The notes below the pieces were generated by a model. That model ran no database searches. It was not told the DNA's origin and saw only the letters and a program-made list of their open reading frames with translations. DNA of 11,108 bases, taken from assembly GCA_025769875.1 (NCBI GenBank), contig JAGFNK010001308.1, forward strand, positions 1 to 11,108. Direction: 5' to 3'. Made by a program: the position numbers and the translations under genes. The DNA comes from Russula earlei. Its lineage: Eukaryota > Basidiomycota > Agaricomycetes > Russulales > Russulaceae. Shown piece after piece: positions 1 to 7,807 of the stretch; position 1 is the stretch's first letter, and every line of letters starts with the position of its first letter.

Positions 1-336
1 CCTCATCTCATGCCACTAGCCCACCATCTTTCCTTTCATCCAGTGTCATTGCTCTCATCGTCCTTCCATACTTCCCAGTTCACCACCTCATGCCCTCATC
101 AAACCTCGACCTTCTTTCATCCCACTCCCAGCTAGCTCTCAACCATCCTTTCATCCCATTGCCCTGCTGGGTTATGATGTCAATGAGCTCAAGATCTGAT
201 TCAGTAACTGGGACCTGTGCATGAATGTGAGAGTTGGAGGTTCATCATCATCATCAACTTCTTCAACAGTGGCCTTCCTGGATACCTTGGAAAGGTTCTG
301 AATGCAAGACCTAGTGGCTTTAGACTTCCATGCCAT
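1..336 (-). pseudogene. Decayed transposon-like reading frame (N-terminus)
   Basis: Read on the minus strand, an ATG at 336 opens a 54-residue frame that stops at 172-174. It begins MAWKSKATRSCIQNLSKVSR, passes through an acidic patch (VEEVDDDDEPP, about residues 24-34) and ends in RSQLLNQILSSLTS. A basic N-terminus followed by an acidic patch is a layout I associate with transposon-encoded proteins of mushroom genomes, but that is a memory of general shape, not a domain match. Beyond the stop, fragments such as WDER recur in different frames (GGATGAAAG on the minus strand, matching + strand 33-41, 114-122 and 148-156). This suggests a continuing acidic coding region broken by frameshifts and stops. 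It could also be an ordinary intron-containing gene whose next exon lies left of the window. Function unknown. Confidence 0.3.
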
Positions 337-800
337 AGTATAGAGTGTGGGGAGGGCTTCAATCCTCTACTTTTTGTTGTCTCTTGGTTGGAAAGGTCAC
401 ATGTTTGGTCACATGATGTGGCCAAATTGTGTTGATGCAATTTTATGACCTTGTCCCAAATGCATCAAAATTGATAGATAATGTGTTTAGAAACAAGTTT
501 CCAACTTCAAAATTATCACTCTTATTATTCCTTCAAATGGATAGTATTGCAGAAAGTGTGCTCAGAGACCTTTTCATAGGCATCCTATCTATAGTCTTCA
601 GGACTTAGAATAGCAAAAGGTATAATGTGGCAAGTGTTGAAGCTGTTGCAAAAGTGGGGATGTTTTGCTTACATAACCATGTGCTGGCAATGAATGACGC
701 CTACCTTACTATTGTATGCAAAGTTAGAAGGAAAGAATCAAACATTACGATAATCACTCACCATTTCAATGGGATCTATAAATTAAACGAAGGGGGTGGG
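337..800. other. AT-rich spacer, nothing recognised
   Basis: This stretch separates the decayed minus-strand frame from repeat block I. No reading frame resembles a known protein. The only structure I see is a short direct repeat, GGTCACATG, at 395-403 and 407-415. Composition changes sharply to GC-rich at about 795-830, where the first repeat block begins. Confidence 0.6.
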
Positions 801-825
801 CGAGCCACCGGATCGGGCGGTCCCC

Positions 826-882
826 GGTCGGCCCGGGATGGCAGGTTAAATTTTACGTGTGCGATTCCTAAGCGGTGAAAAA
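826..882 (+). repeat. Repeat header, copy 1
   Basis: Begins GGTCGGCCCGGGATGGCA (826-843) and, after an AT-richer stretch, ends with TAAGCGGTGAAAAA (869-882). The same two landmarks in the same order and at similar spacing occur at 2292-2346 and 5976-6064. This marks the left edge of the modular repeats. Confidence 0.6.
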
Positions 883-1514
883 ATTGTTTCGTTCGAGAAA
901 ATAGGGGTCGCGCGACGACGACGCATACCGCATCCCTGTCCGTCCTGTCCTCCTCCCCCCATCTCCCGTCTCACCATCTCCCGTCTCCCCTCTCCTCTAC
1001 CCCACTTCCGCCCCACTCTCCTTCCCTCCTCCGCCATCCTTCAACCGTCATCCAGTTCAAGACGGTCACGAGGAGTTGACGACGGTCTCAGCAGACATTT
1101 GGTGTGTTTTCGATTTCCCCCCTCCCTTTTTTTTCGTTTTCCTGAAAATAGGGGTCGCGCTGCGTTTCGCTTCATCCTTTCCTCGCCCCTCCCCTCGCCC
1201 TCCTCTCTACCCCGGTCTCTCTACTCGGGGATCTTAAGACCAAAATGGCCATGAAGACCATCCTGTGCAACCGACTGGCCTATGGGTGTCTCACGCGCAT
1301 CGTGCGTTTTCGCTTTTAGGCCCTTTTCTTCGCTTTCTCAGTTTCCTCTCTCTTCTTTCTTTCTTTCTTTGGTGTCCTTTCCTTCTCGCTCACGTCTCCT
1401 TTACCAGCATAGTCAGGTCGGGTCATCAAACGCTCAGTGTTTCTCAAGCTGCGAAAAAAAATGTTTTCGAGCTCGCGAATAGGGGTCGCGCGACAACGAC
1501 GCATGCCGCATCCC
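869..1514 (+). repeat. Repeat unit A, copy 1
   Basis: Runs from TAAGCGGTGAAAAA through the AATAGGGGTCGCGCGAC core, a C/T-rich tract, the phrase GTTCAAGACG, a second core-like piece (GAAAATAGGGGTCGCGCTGCG at about 1144), GACCAAAATGGCCATGAAG, GTGCGTTTTCG at 1302, a TTTC run, and CAGGTCGGGTCATCA, to a new core at 1451-1514. Essentially the same order is found at 2333-2959. Confidence 0.75.
1352..1370 (+). repeat. TTTC microsatellite in unit A
   Basis: About five tandem TTTC steps. The same place in copy 3 (2798-2824) has about two more steps, and in copy 2 (about 1800-1815) it is degenerate. The length differs between otherwise similar units. Confidence 0.7.
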
Positions 1515-1889
1515 ATCCCTGTCCCTCTGTCCTGTCCTGTCCTCCCATCTCCCAACTCCCGCCCCACTCTCCTCCCTCCTCCCCTATCCTTCAACCGTCA
1601 TTCAGTTCAAGACGTTCACGAGGACTTGATGAGGGTCTCGGACAGTTGGTCTGTTTTCGACTTACCCCCTCCCGCTTTCTCTGTCTCCTCTCTCTTCTTG
1701 AAAACTATCCTGTGCAACTGACTGGCCTATGGGTGTCTCACGGGCATCGTGCGTTTTCGCTTTTAGCCCCTTTTCTCCGCTTTCTCTCTCTCCTCTCTCT
1801 TTTTTCTTTCTTTGGTGTCCTTTCCATCTCACTCACGTCTCCTTAACCAGCATGGTCAGGTCGGGTCATCAAACACTCACTGTTTCTCT
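1451..1889 (+). repeat. Repeat unit A, copy 2 (internally deleted)
   Basis: Shares its first ~60 bp with the end of copy 1. It repeats the order of unit A (core, C/T tract, CCTTCAACCGTCATTCAGTTC, GTGCGTTTTCG at 1749, CAGGTCGGGTCATCA). It lacks the middle part that contains the second AATAGGGG piece and the GACCAAAATGGCCATG phrase, so it is about 120-130 bp shorter in that section. Confidence 0.65.
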
Positions 1890-1935
1890 TTCGTTTTGGT
1901 GGGTTTTCGAACGAGCGCCTTCGACGGTGCGTTGT

Positions 1936-2288
1936 ACGCGGCCATTCGCACGCCAAAAAGGGGCCATTCTCGCGGCTTTTGACGAATCCCTCGCTCAGTC
2001 CTGGGCAGCGACGGCGCGTTTCGTTTGGCGCCACACCCCAGTGAGCCTCCTTTTTCCTTTCTTCACTTTTCTGTCGTCTCTGACTCTAGCTAGATGTTCA
2101 TGAAGGGTCAACACAGCGCGTGTACGATCGCCTTTTATGACCGGGTGCGCGGTGAAAACAATCTTTTTGCAACCGCGTGGCGCTGCGATTCGTCCTCTCC
2201 ACTCCTGGCCTCTACGCTCACCCTCTGCCCTCCCTCTCATCCACCTCACCCCTCTCTGGACGTTCACGACGTGTCAACACCACGCATG
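1936..2288 (+). repeat. Near-identical 353-bp duplication, copy 1
   Basis: From ACGCGGCCATTCGCACGCC to CACCACGCATG. It aligns without gaps to 3278-3630 at a constant offset of 1342 bp. By eye I count only four base differences. It contains an intron-like segment (2041-2093) and a CGGTGAAAACAATCTTTTTG piece resembling the unit A core. A 90-codon minus-strand frame (1995-2267) is identical in both copies, but it looks like a by-product of repeat identity rather than a gene. Confidence 0.9.
2041..2093 (+). other. Intron-like segment (GTGAGC...CTAG)
   Basis: Starts GTGAGC, has a pyrimidine tract, a CTGAC branch-site-like element and ends CTCTAGCTAG. The acceptor could be 2089 or 2093. An exact-order copy occupies 3383-3435. 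ATG follows at once. The splice signals fit fungal introns; splicing is not shown. Confidence 0.45.
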
Positions 2289-2291
2289 CCG

Positions 2292-2346
2292 GGTCGGCCC
2301 CAGATGGCAACCCGATGACAAAGTTCAGTTACTAAGCGGTGAAAAA
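2292..2346 (+). repeat. Repeat header, copy 2
   Basis: GGTCGGCCCCAGATGGCA at 2292-2309 and TAAGCGGTGAAAAA at 2333-2346. It matches the header at 826-882 and opens the second unit of block I. Confidence 0.6.
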
Positions 2347-2959
2347 ATCTTTTCGACCGTGAAAATAGGGGTCGCGCGACGACGACGCATACCGCATCCC
2401 CCCTCCTCCCATCTCCCATCTCCCATCTCCTCTACCCAACTCCCGCCCCACTCTCCTCCCTTCTCCCCCATCCTTCAACCGTCGTTCAGTTCAAGACGTT
2501 CACGACGACTTGATGACGGTCTCGGACATTTGGTGTGTTTTCGATTTCCCCCCTCCCTTTTTTTTTCGTTTTTCTGAAAATAGGGGTCGCGCTGCGTTTC
2601 GCTTCATCCTTTCCTTTCCTTTCCTCGCCCCTCCCTCCCCTCGCCCCTCCTCCACCCCGGTCTCTCTACTCGGGGATTTTAAGACCAAAATGGCCATGAA
2701 GACCATCCTGTGCAACCGACTGGCCGTATGGGTGTCTCACGGGCATCGTGCGTTTTCGCTCTTAGCCCCTTCTCTCCGCTCTCTCTGTCTCCTCTCTCTT
2801 CTTTCTTTCTTTCTTTCTTTCTTTGGTGTCCTTTCCTTCTCACTCACGTCTCCTTTACCAGCATGGTCAGGTCGGGTCATCATGTTTCTCAAGCCGCGAA
2901 AAAAATTGTTTTCGAGCTCGCGAATAGGGGTCGCGCGACAACGACGCATACCGCATCCC
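2333..2959 (+). repeat. Repeat unit A, copy 3
   Basis: Closely matches copy 1 (869-1514) module by module. The main differences are lengths of C/T-rich and TTTC tracts and loss of about 15 bp (AACGCTCAGTG-like) before the last core. It is preceded by its own header at 2292-2309. Confidence 0.75.
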
Positions 2960-3005
2960 TGTGCTCTCCCGTCCTCCGCCGTCTCCTCCGCCGTCTCCAC
3001 CACCC

Positions 3006-3336
3006 CACGGCAGCGCTCTCCCACCTACTGGCACCCATTCCCCTGCAGTGGCGACCATGACGACTCGGCCGTGGATATGACGACCTCGCGATGGCCACGA
3101 CCGCGTGCGTTTTTTCGTTTTCATTTCTATATGGTTTCTGATTTTTTCTTTTCCTCTCCAGCTCCTATACATGCCAGTTCCCGAGCGCGCGGCGTTCCTC
3201 TCCCCTCCCCTCTGCTCCGGTTGACCCACGCCGCCAAAAGGGGCCTCCTGTGAGCGACGGGTCAACGCATCGCATGGACGCGGCCATTCGCACGCCAAAA
3301 GGGGGCCATTCTCGCGGCTTTTGACAAATCCCTCGC
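3006..3336 (+). repeat. Module E, copy 1
   Basis: From CACGGCAGCGCTCTCCC through GGCGACCATGACGACTCGG, GTGCGTTTTTTCG, the CTCCGGTTGACCCACGCC stretch and GCGGCCATTCGCACGCC to AAATCCCTCGC. It matches 6510-6806 in block II closely, apart from about 31 extra bp here that include a candidate splice acceptor at 3161. Its right end overlaps the 353-bp duplication. Confidence 0.85.
3105..3161 (+). other. Intron-like segment in module E
   Basis: 57 nt: donor GTGCGT, branch-site-like TTCTGAT, pyrimidine tract and acceptor CTCCAG. The homologous place in block II (from 6609) keeps the donor but has lost the acceptor. Confidence 0.45.
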
Positions 3337-3630
3337 TCAGTCCTGGGCTGCGACGGCGCGTTTCGTTTGGCGCCACACCCCAGTGAGCCTCCTTTTTCCT
3401 TTCTTCACTTTTCTGTCGTCTCTGACTCTAGCTAGATGTTCATGAAGGGTCAACACAGCGCGTGTACGATCGCCTTTTATGACCGGGTGCGCGGTGAAAA
3501 CAATCTTTTTGCAACCGCGTGGCGCTGCGATTCGTCCTCTCCACTCCTGGCCTCTACGCTCACCCTCTGCCCTCCCTCTCATCCACCCCACCCCTCTCTG
3601 GACGTTCACGACGTGTCAACACCACGCATG
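3278..3630 (+). repeat. Near-identical 353-bp duplication, copy 2
   Basis: Ungapped match to 1936-2288. The surroundings differ: on the left it is joined to module E, on the right to TACGCGACCATTCGCGGGC. The duplicated unit is therefore not simply part of a longer tandem repeat. It includes the intron-like segment 3383-3435. Confidence 0.9.
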
Positions 3631-3639
3631 TACGCGACC

Positions 3640-4200
3640 ATTCGCGGGCATTCGCGCGACGACAGGTTTGTAAGGCCCAGACACTGATTTGGTGCGTTTT
3701 CGGTTTCGCCCCTCTTGCAAATCCCTCGCACGGTCCTGGCGAGCAACGACAGGTTTTGTGTGGCACAAACACTCCTTTGGTGCGTTTTCGTTTTCGACGC
3801 TCTTTTTTCGTTTTTTTTTTTTTTCTGAAAATAGGGGTCGCGGTGCCGTGCGGATCTTGCTTTCCTCTCCTCTCCCCTCTGCTCCACCCCGGTCTCCCTC
3901 TTCCCAGGCAGGCACATGATGCTTACACCCTCTGGCCCCATTCCCTCTCCTCCTGTGTCACTGGAGTGGTGACGATGACGACGACTCGGGCATGGCCATA
4001 GCCACCTCGCAAGGGCCACGAATCATGAGCATGGCCCACGGCCACTGTGATGATCTGGCTGTCGTGACGGCGACGTGCCCATGGCCGTGACGACGGCAGG
4101 TCCCTCCTGGCAAAAATTCCTCTTGCTCTCCCATCATCATGCATTCCTTTGCACCTCAATGCCCACTGCTTTACAATCGCCTCCAGCACGTGTGGCGACT
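3640..4200 (+). repeat. Diverged modules of block I
   Basis: Contains degenerate versions of familiar pieces. AAATCCCTCGCACGGTCCTGG is followed by GTGCGTTTTCG (3692 and 3780). CTGAAAATAGGGGTCGCGG lies at about 3826. A diverged third copy of the GACGACTCGG...CCACCTCGC...GGCCACGA part of module E lies at about 3945-4021. Positions 4022-4140 are rich in GACG/ATGGCC steps. I recognise no gene. Confidence 0.6.
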
Positions 4201-4253
4201 CCAGTGCAAGACCAAAATGGCCATGAGCACTATCCTGTGCAACCATGAACCCG

Positions 4254-4312
4254 GTGCGCTTGATCTTTTTTTATTTCATCTTTCACTCGCTCTTTTTGAG
4301 CTCTTCTCACAG
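4254..4312 (+). other. Intron-like segment after GAACCCG
   Basis: 59 nt from GTGCGC to CTCACAG. It is preceded by GAACCCG and followed by CAACAG. Homologous arrangements (GAACCCG, then GTGCGC or GTGAGC, then ACAG) occur at 6411-6471 and 7808-7857. No clear branch site. Confidence 0.4.
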
Positions 4313-4391
4313 CAACAGAATGGCCTGCGCCACGGCGATGTCAAAGCCATCAGAGCGCTGGGGAGTGGAGCATGCGTGTGACACGCATTTC

Positions 4392-4435
4392 GTGCGTTTT
4401 CGCCCTTTCTGTATTTTTTTTCTCTGCCTCCTCAG
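4392..4435 (+). other. Intron-like segment
   Basis: 44 nt: GTGCGTTTTCG donor, pyrimidine tract and CCTCAG acceptor. No clear branch site. Short even for a fungal intron. Confidence 0.3.
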
Positions 4436-4622
4436 CTCTACCTTGCGTCCTTCCCCCGGCCCTGAAAACCGTGCGAAGTTCGCCCACTTTGCAGGCGGCG
4501 TTTTTCGCGCATGACCATTCGCGTGTTCGTGTTCGTACCCCATCTCCTCACAGCAACGACCCGGGCAGCACTGCGGTGATGACGCAGTCGTCAAGGCGGT
4601 CCATGGGTGTCTCACCCTTTGA

Positions 4623-4702
4623 GTGCGTTTTCGTTCTTCTCCCTTCTTTCGCTTCTCCCTCCCCTCTTCTCTACTTTGCACAGTGCTGACGATGTCTTGC
4701 AG
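4623..4702 (+). other. Intron-like segment with branch site
   Basis: 80 nt: GTGCGT donor, long C/T tract, TGCTGAC branch-site-like element and CTTGCAG acceptor, followed by GTTCGG. The right part is homologous to the right part of 7218-7333, which ends TGCTAAT...CTTCCAG. Branch site and acceptor are kept in both although the rest has diverged. Confidence 0.45.
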
Positions 4703-4961
4703 GTTCGGCTCACAGGGGGCCATTCTCCCGGCTTCCAAAACCCCCAAATATTACTGGCCTTTATTTCGCCACGCACACGTGTGTTTTACTTTTCAGTTTC
4801 GCTCTTATCCGCTCCACATTCGAATACCTGACCACATGCAGCACGCTTTCTCCCACGTGCGCACTTTTCATGTGTGGAGCTCTGCTCAATTTTATCGTAT
4901 TCTTTGCTTTCTCCGTCGCATGCGCGATCTTCACACGTCGCAGTGACGTGGTGTCTTACCG

Positions 4962-5008
4962 GTGCGTGTGCGCGTGCGTTCGTTCGTTTTCCTTTCTTTC
5001 CTCTTCAG
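4962..5008 (+). other. Intron-like segment
   Basis: 47 nt from GTGCGTGTGCG to CTCTTCAG with a continuous pyrimidine tract. No CTRAY element seen. It is among the last recognisable repeat modules before block I ends. Confidence 0.3.
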
Positions 5009-5311
5009 TTTCTATCTAACACCCATTTCCGACCGAAGGATGCGCGGCCGGCGAATTCGCACAGGAACCCTGACGACACGTGACGGTTTCCCGCGCGCGC
5101 GAGGTCACCCGTTCAGTTGTGTGCGTTTTCTTGGCCAGCTCTTAGCCCGTTTCCTTCATTCACCATGTGGATGTGTCACACCAAATGCAATCCAGTTGAC
5201 TATGTTACTTTCAGTGGACACAATGATCTCATAAGATAATTTTTATTTTCCATTCATAAATGAGTTGAATCTATATTCAGTTTTACTGGGCTGAGATGTA
5301 GCACTATGGTT

Positions 5312-5502
5312 GGTTGAGTGATCAACATCAAGGACAGATACTGATTGGCAGTTGACTTGACAATATGATGAATTGCTGTCTTTGATAGGTTGATGGTAAG
5401 AGTTCTGTTCTTGGTTGAGTTAGAGGCAGTTACTAATTGGCAGATGAGTTTCCTGTGCTATGGTGAATGGCTCCTCTTTCATAGGATGATAAAAGTTCTC
5501 TT
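5312..5502 (+). repeat. Decayed ~100-bp tandem repeat
   Basis: Two imperfect units begin GGTTGAGT (about 5312 and 5412). Each then has TACT(G/A)ATTGGCAG, a diverged middle with GAAT and GCT, CTTT(G/C)ATAGG, TGAT and AAGAGTTCT/AAAGTTCT. A more degenerate third unit may follow (ACTGAATGG...TATAGGTGG, about 5525-5575). Confidence 0.55.
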
Positions 5503-5894
5503 GCTTCTCATGACAAGTCTAATAACTGAATGGTGTTCAGGTCAATTTCAGTATCTATATAGGTGGTTTGATGAAAGGAAGGGAAGAAGGATGTAGAGGG
5601 AAATTCTAATAAAGTAAGTGTAATAGGACATGAATTCAGTGTATTGATGATATGATATGGATTGTTCTGCTAGATGACAGATTACACATTCACTCAAAAA
5701 AGGCATATTAGGGCCTTTTAGAACCTGAATTTTGAACCCAATGTGAAACATTTGAAACTCAAGGATTTTCAGAGATCAACAATATATCTGCTAAAATAAG
5801 TAAACAGGATTACACATGATGATAATTGTGAGATTATGATATACCTCTGCTCCCTTTATCCAAAAAGGAATTACACATGAAGAGAATGCTCATG

Positions 5895-5944
5895 GCCTGC
5901 CGAAGGCGCACCCCTTGGGCGTAGCCCAAGCAAGCTTCAGCTTG
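5895..5944 (+). repeat. Cluster of three hairpins
   Basis: Three inverted repeats follow one another: GCCT-GCCGA-AGGC (5895-5907), CTTGGGC-GTA-GCCCAAG (5914-5930, a perfect 7-bp stem) and CAAGC-TTCA-GCTTG (5931-5944). They form a GC-rich island in AT-rich sequence about 30 bp before repeat block II. Confidence 0.7.
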
Positions 5945-5975
5945 TCAACTAATTAAAATGAGAACGGAGAGTCAG

Positions 5976-6064
5976 GGTCCGCCCGAGATGGTAATTTCTT
6001 ACATAACAAAATCGCCTTACATGGAAGGTAATGCTTAGCAAATTAATTTGTAAGCAGTGAAAAA
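5976..6064 (+). repeat. Repeat header, copy 3
   Basis: GGTCCGCCCGAGATGGTA at 5976-5993 and TAAGCAGTGAAAAA at 6051-6064, with a longer AT-rich interval than in the other two copies. It opens block II in the same orientation as the headers of block I. Confidence 0.55.
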
Positions 6065-6410
6065 GTTTTTTGGGCGACGGCGTCTTTGTTTTACGACGCG
6101 CGTTCGTTTTTTTCTCTTGCTGTCGTTCATCCTCTCCTTCCCCTCGCCGCTCTTCCTTCCCCATGGTCCCAGCTCAACACTCTCAAGCTGCCAGCCTCCT
6201 CAAGTTTTCACTGGCTATTCCCATGTCATTCAAGTGGTTTTTCCATGGGTGAGTTTTTTCTTTCGTTTTCGCGCCCTTCTCATCTTCTCACCGCGCATTC
6301 CTGTCCTCTGCCCTCTCCTCCACCCCACCCTCTCTGGACGTCCAAGACCGGTCAACGCCACACCATGATCAAAATGGCCACTAGAACAATTCAGTGGAAT
6401 CACGAACCCG

Positions 6411-6471
6411 GTGCGCGTTTTTTCTTTTCACTTTTCACGCGCTCGCTCATCCTCTCCTTCCCACTACACAG
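6411..6471 (+). other. Intron-like segment after GAACCCG
   Basis: 61 nt from GTGCGC through a pyrimidine-rich stretch to CTACACAG. It is homologous in position to 4254-4312 and 7808-7857. The flanking left piece (AAAATGGCCA...GAACCCG) is also shared with 4215-4253. Confidence 0.4.
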
Positions 6472-6509
6472 TTCCCTGTTGGGCTTCAAGGCAATGTGCT
6501 TATTGCCCT

Positions 6510-6806
6510 CACGGCAGCGCTCTCCCGCCCACTGGCACCCATTCCCCTGCAGTGGCGACCATGACGACTCGGCCGTGGATATGACGACCTCGCGATGGCC
6601 ACGACCGCGTGCGTTTTTTTTGTTTTCATTTCTATATGGTTTTTGATTTTTTCTTTTCGCGCGCGGCGTTCCTCTCCCCTCCCCTCTGCTCCGGTTGACC
6701 CACGCCGCCAAAAGGGGCCTCCTGTGAGCGATGGGTCAACGCGGCGCATGGACACGGCCATTCGCACGCCAAAAAGGGCCGTTCTCGCCGCTTTCAAATC
6801 CCTCGC
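6510..6806 (+). repeat. Module E, copy 2
   Basis: Closely matches 3006-3336 over its length. It lacks about 31 bp that in copy 1 carry CTCTCCAG and the following bases, so the donor-like GTGCGT at 6609 has no matching acceptor. It continues into GCCATTCGCACGCC and AAATCCCTCGC, then diverges. Confidence 0.85.
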
Positions 6807-7127
6807 ACGGCCGTGGCCAATGACCCACGCTCCTGGCCAGCGACCATGCTTTTTCTGTGCCACCAGCGCGCGCGAGAAGCGAGGGGCCGTGCGACCAGTA
6901 CCCCTATCGTCTTCTCCTCCTTCCTCCCTCCCTTCTCCTCGCGCCTTCCTCTCCTCCCTCCTCCCGTCTGCTACCTGTCAATGCAACGGTCATCATGCTC
7001 ACGCTGCGCGATCGCGATTGCCTTTGCAAACACGTTCTCCCGACAAACCGGCGCACCCCAAAATGAAGGCCGAACGGTCCCGCCCAACGCCACTGTGTCT
7101 GGCTTTCAGGTACTTTTCTTTCATTTT

Positions 7128-7165
7128 CCCTTTCTTTTCTTTTCTTTTCTTCTTTTCTTTTCTTT
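7128..7165 (+). repeat. TTTTC microsatellite
   Basis: An interrupted run of CTTTT/TTTTC steps that is nearly pure pyrimidine on the + strand, following a TTTCAG/GTACTT junction. Confidence 0.7.
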
Positions 7166-7217
7166 CATGTTCCCGCCTCTATCTGTGACTCACGTTCCAT
7201 CTGGCCTTATTTACCCC

Positions 7218-7333
7218 GTGCGTGCGTGCGTGCGTGCGTTTTTCCATTCCTTTCCTGTTCTGCATTTTTTTTTCTTTCGCTTTTCTCTTTTTCCTCTCTT
7301 TTACTTTGCACTGTGCTAATCCATGTCTTCCAG
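7218..7333 (+). other. Intron-like segment with CGTG run
   Basis: 116 nt. The donor region GTGCGT is expanded into five GTGC steps (7218-7237), then come a pyrimidine tract, a TGCTAAT branch-site-like element and CTTCCAG, followed by GTCTAGG. The right half is homologous to 4623-4702. Confidence 0.45.
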
Positions 7334-7707
7334 GTCTAGGTCGTGCGGTGTGCATGTACGCGGCCATTCGCAGGCCCACGAAAGGCCATTCTCCCGGTTT
7401 CCAATCCCTCACACCGTCCTGGCCAGTGATGACCAGCGACAATGGTTTTTGACGGATCGGACAACGCGGGTAAGCCGCAGTACCGATGCCGCTCCCCCTC
7501 TTCGCTTTCCTTCCCTGCCCTTCCTTCCTTCCTGCGTGTGGTCCCGCGCCTCTGCCTTTGCCATCAGAAGACCCTCGCCCACGCTGCTTTCTTCTTCTCA
7601 GACACTGGATGTCCGCCTCCGTGCCGCCATACCGCCATCAAGCTAGGCCCCAAATGACAAGTCAGTCGAATGTTCCCGCGATCAGGGATTTTCGCACTTG
7701 ACTGGCA

Positions 7708-7761
7708 GTGCGTTTTCGTTTTCGTGTTCTCTCAATCTCTTATACCTCTTCCTTCCCTCAG
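7708..7761 (+). other. Intron-like segment
   Basis: 54 nt from GTGCGTTTTCG to CCCTCAG, pyrimidine-rich, followed by TGCAACAG. No clear branch site. Confidence 0.35.
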
Positions 7762-7807
7762 TGCAACAGCCCATTCACAGTAACAGCATGGCCTAGGGCC
7801 GAACCCG

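Larger units (their letters stand above)
801..5165 (+). repeat. Repeat block I: shuffled GC-rich modules
   Basis: A mosaic of related modules rather than a gene. The + strand is dominated by pyrimidines (long C/T runs, TTTC runs), so open frames on the + strand read as Ser/Pro/Leu/Phe-rich and those on the minus strand as Arg/Lys/Glu-rich. Recurrent pieces include the core AATAGGGGTCGCGCGAC followed by GACGCAT(A/G)CCGCATCCC; the phrase GACCAAAATGGCCATGA (about 1231, 2682, 4207; a variant near 6367 in block II); GTGCGTTTTCG; and GCGGCCATTCGCACGCC. Two tandem units begin with the same header 1466 bp apart (826 and 2292). Modules right of about 3640 are more diverged. The block fades into AT-rich sequence at about 5140-5170. 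Strand is given as the sense of the intron-like segments. Confidence 0.8.
5166..5950. other. AT-rich spacer between repeat blocks
   Basis: Unrelated in composition to the blocks on either side. I see no protein-coding gene: the frames are short and have no recognisable motif. It holds a decayed tandem repeat at about 5312-5502, ATTACACAT at three places (about 5680, 5812 and 5872) and a hairpin cluster at 5895-5944. Confidence 0.6.

Noticed and set aside
2510..3253. Long + strand open frame of 247 codons (also 2137-2577 and 1265-1846)
   Set aside because: Composition is Ser/Pro/Leu/Phe from C/T-rich repeats. It crosses TTTC microsatellites and repeat borders, and sister copies of the same modules do not keep the frame.
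2867..3376. Minus-strand frames rich in Arg, Lys and Glu (also 3606-4019, 4307-4747, 6486-6863)
   Set aside because: They mirror the polypyrimidine + strand. They have no recognisable domain and break at module borders. The identical 90-codon pair (1995-2267 and 3337-3609) follows from the 353-bp duplication.
5100..5165. Helitron 3' end (hairpin plus CTRR) at the right edge of block I, or at 8700-8790 for block II
   Set aside because: CT-A/G tetramers are present, but no convincing hairpin lies 10-12 bp upstream, and the two block ends do not resemble each other.
6595..7188. Open frames of 197 and 198 codons in block II (second at 7881-8477)
   Set aside because: Both read through intron-like segments and microsatellites and resemble no family I know. 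Coding from parts of them as exons cannot be excluded but is not supported.
7218..7237. CRISPR-like or telomere-like array (GTGC run, TTTC runs)
   Set aside because: Simple microsatellites without spacers, in a eukaryotic context.
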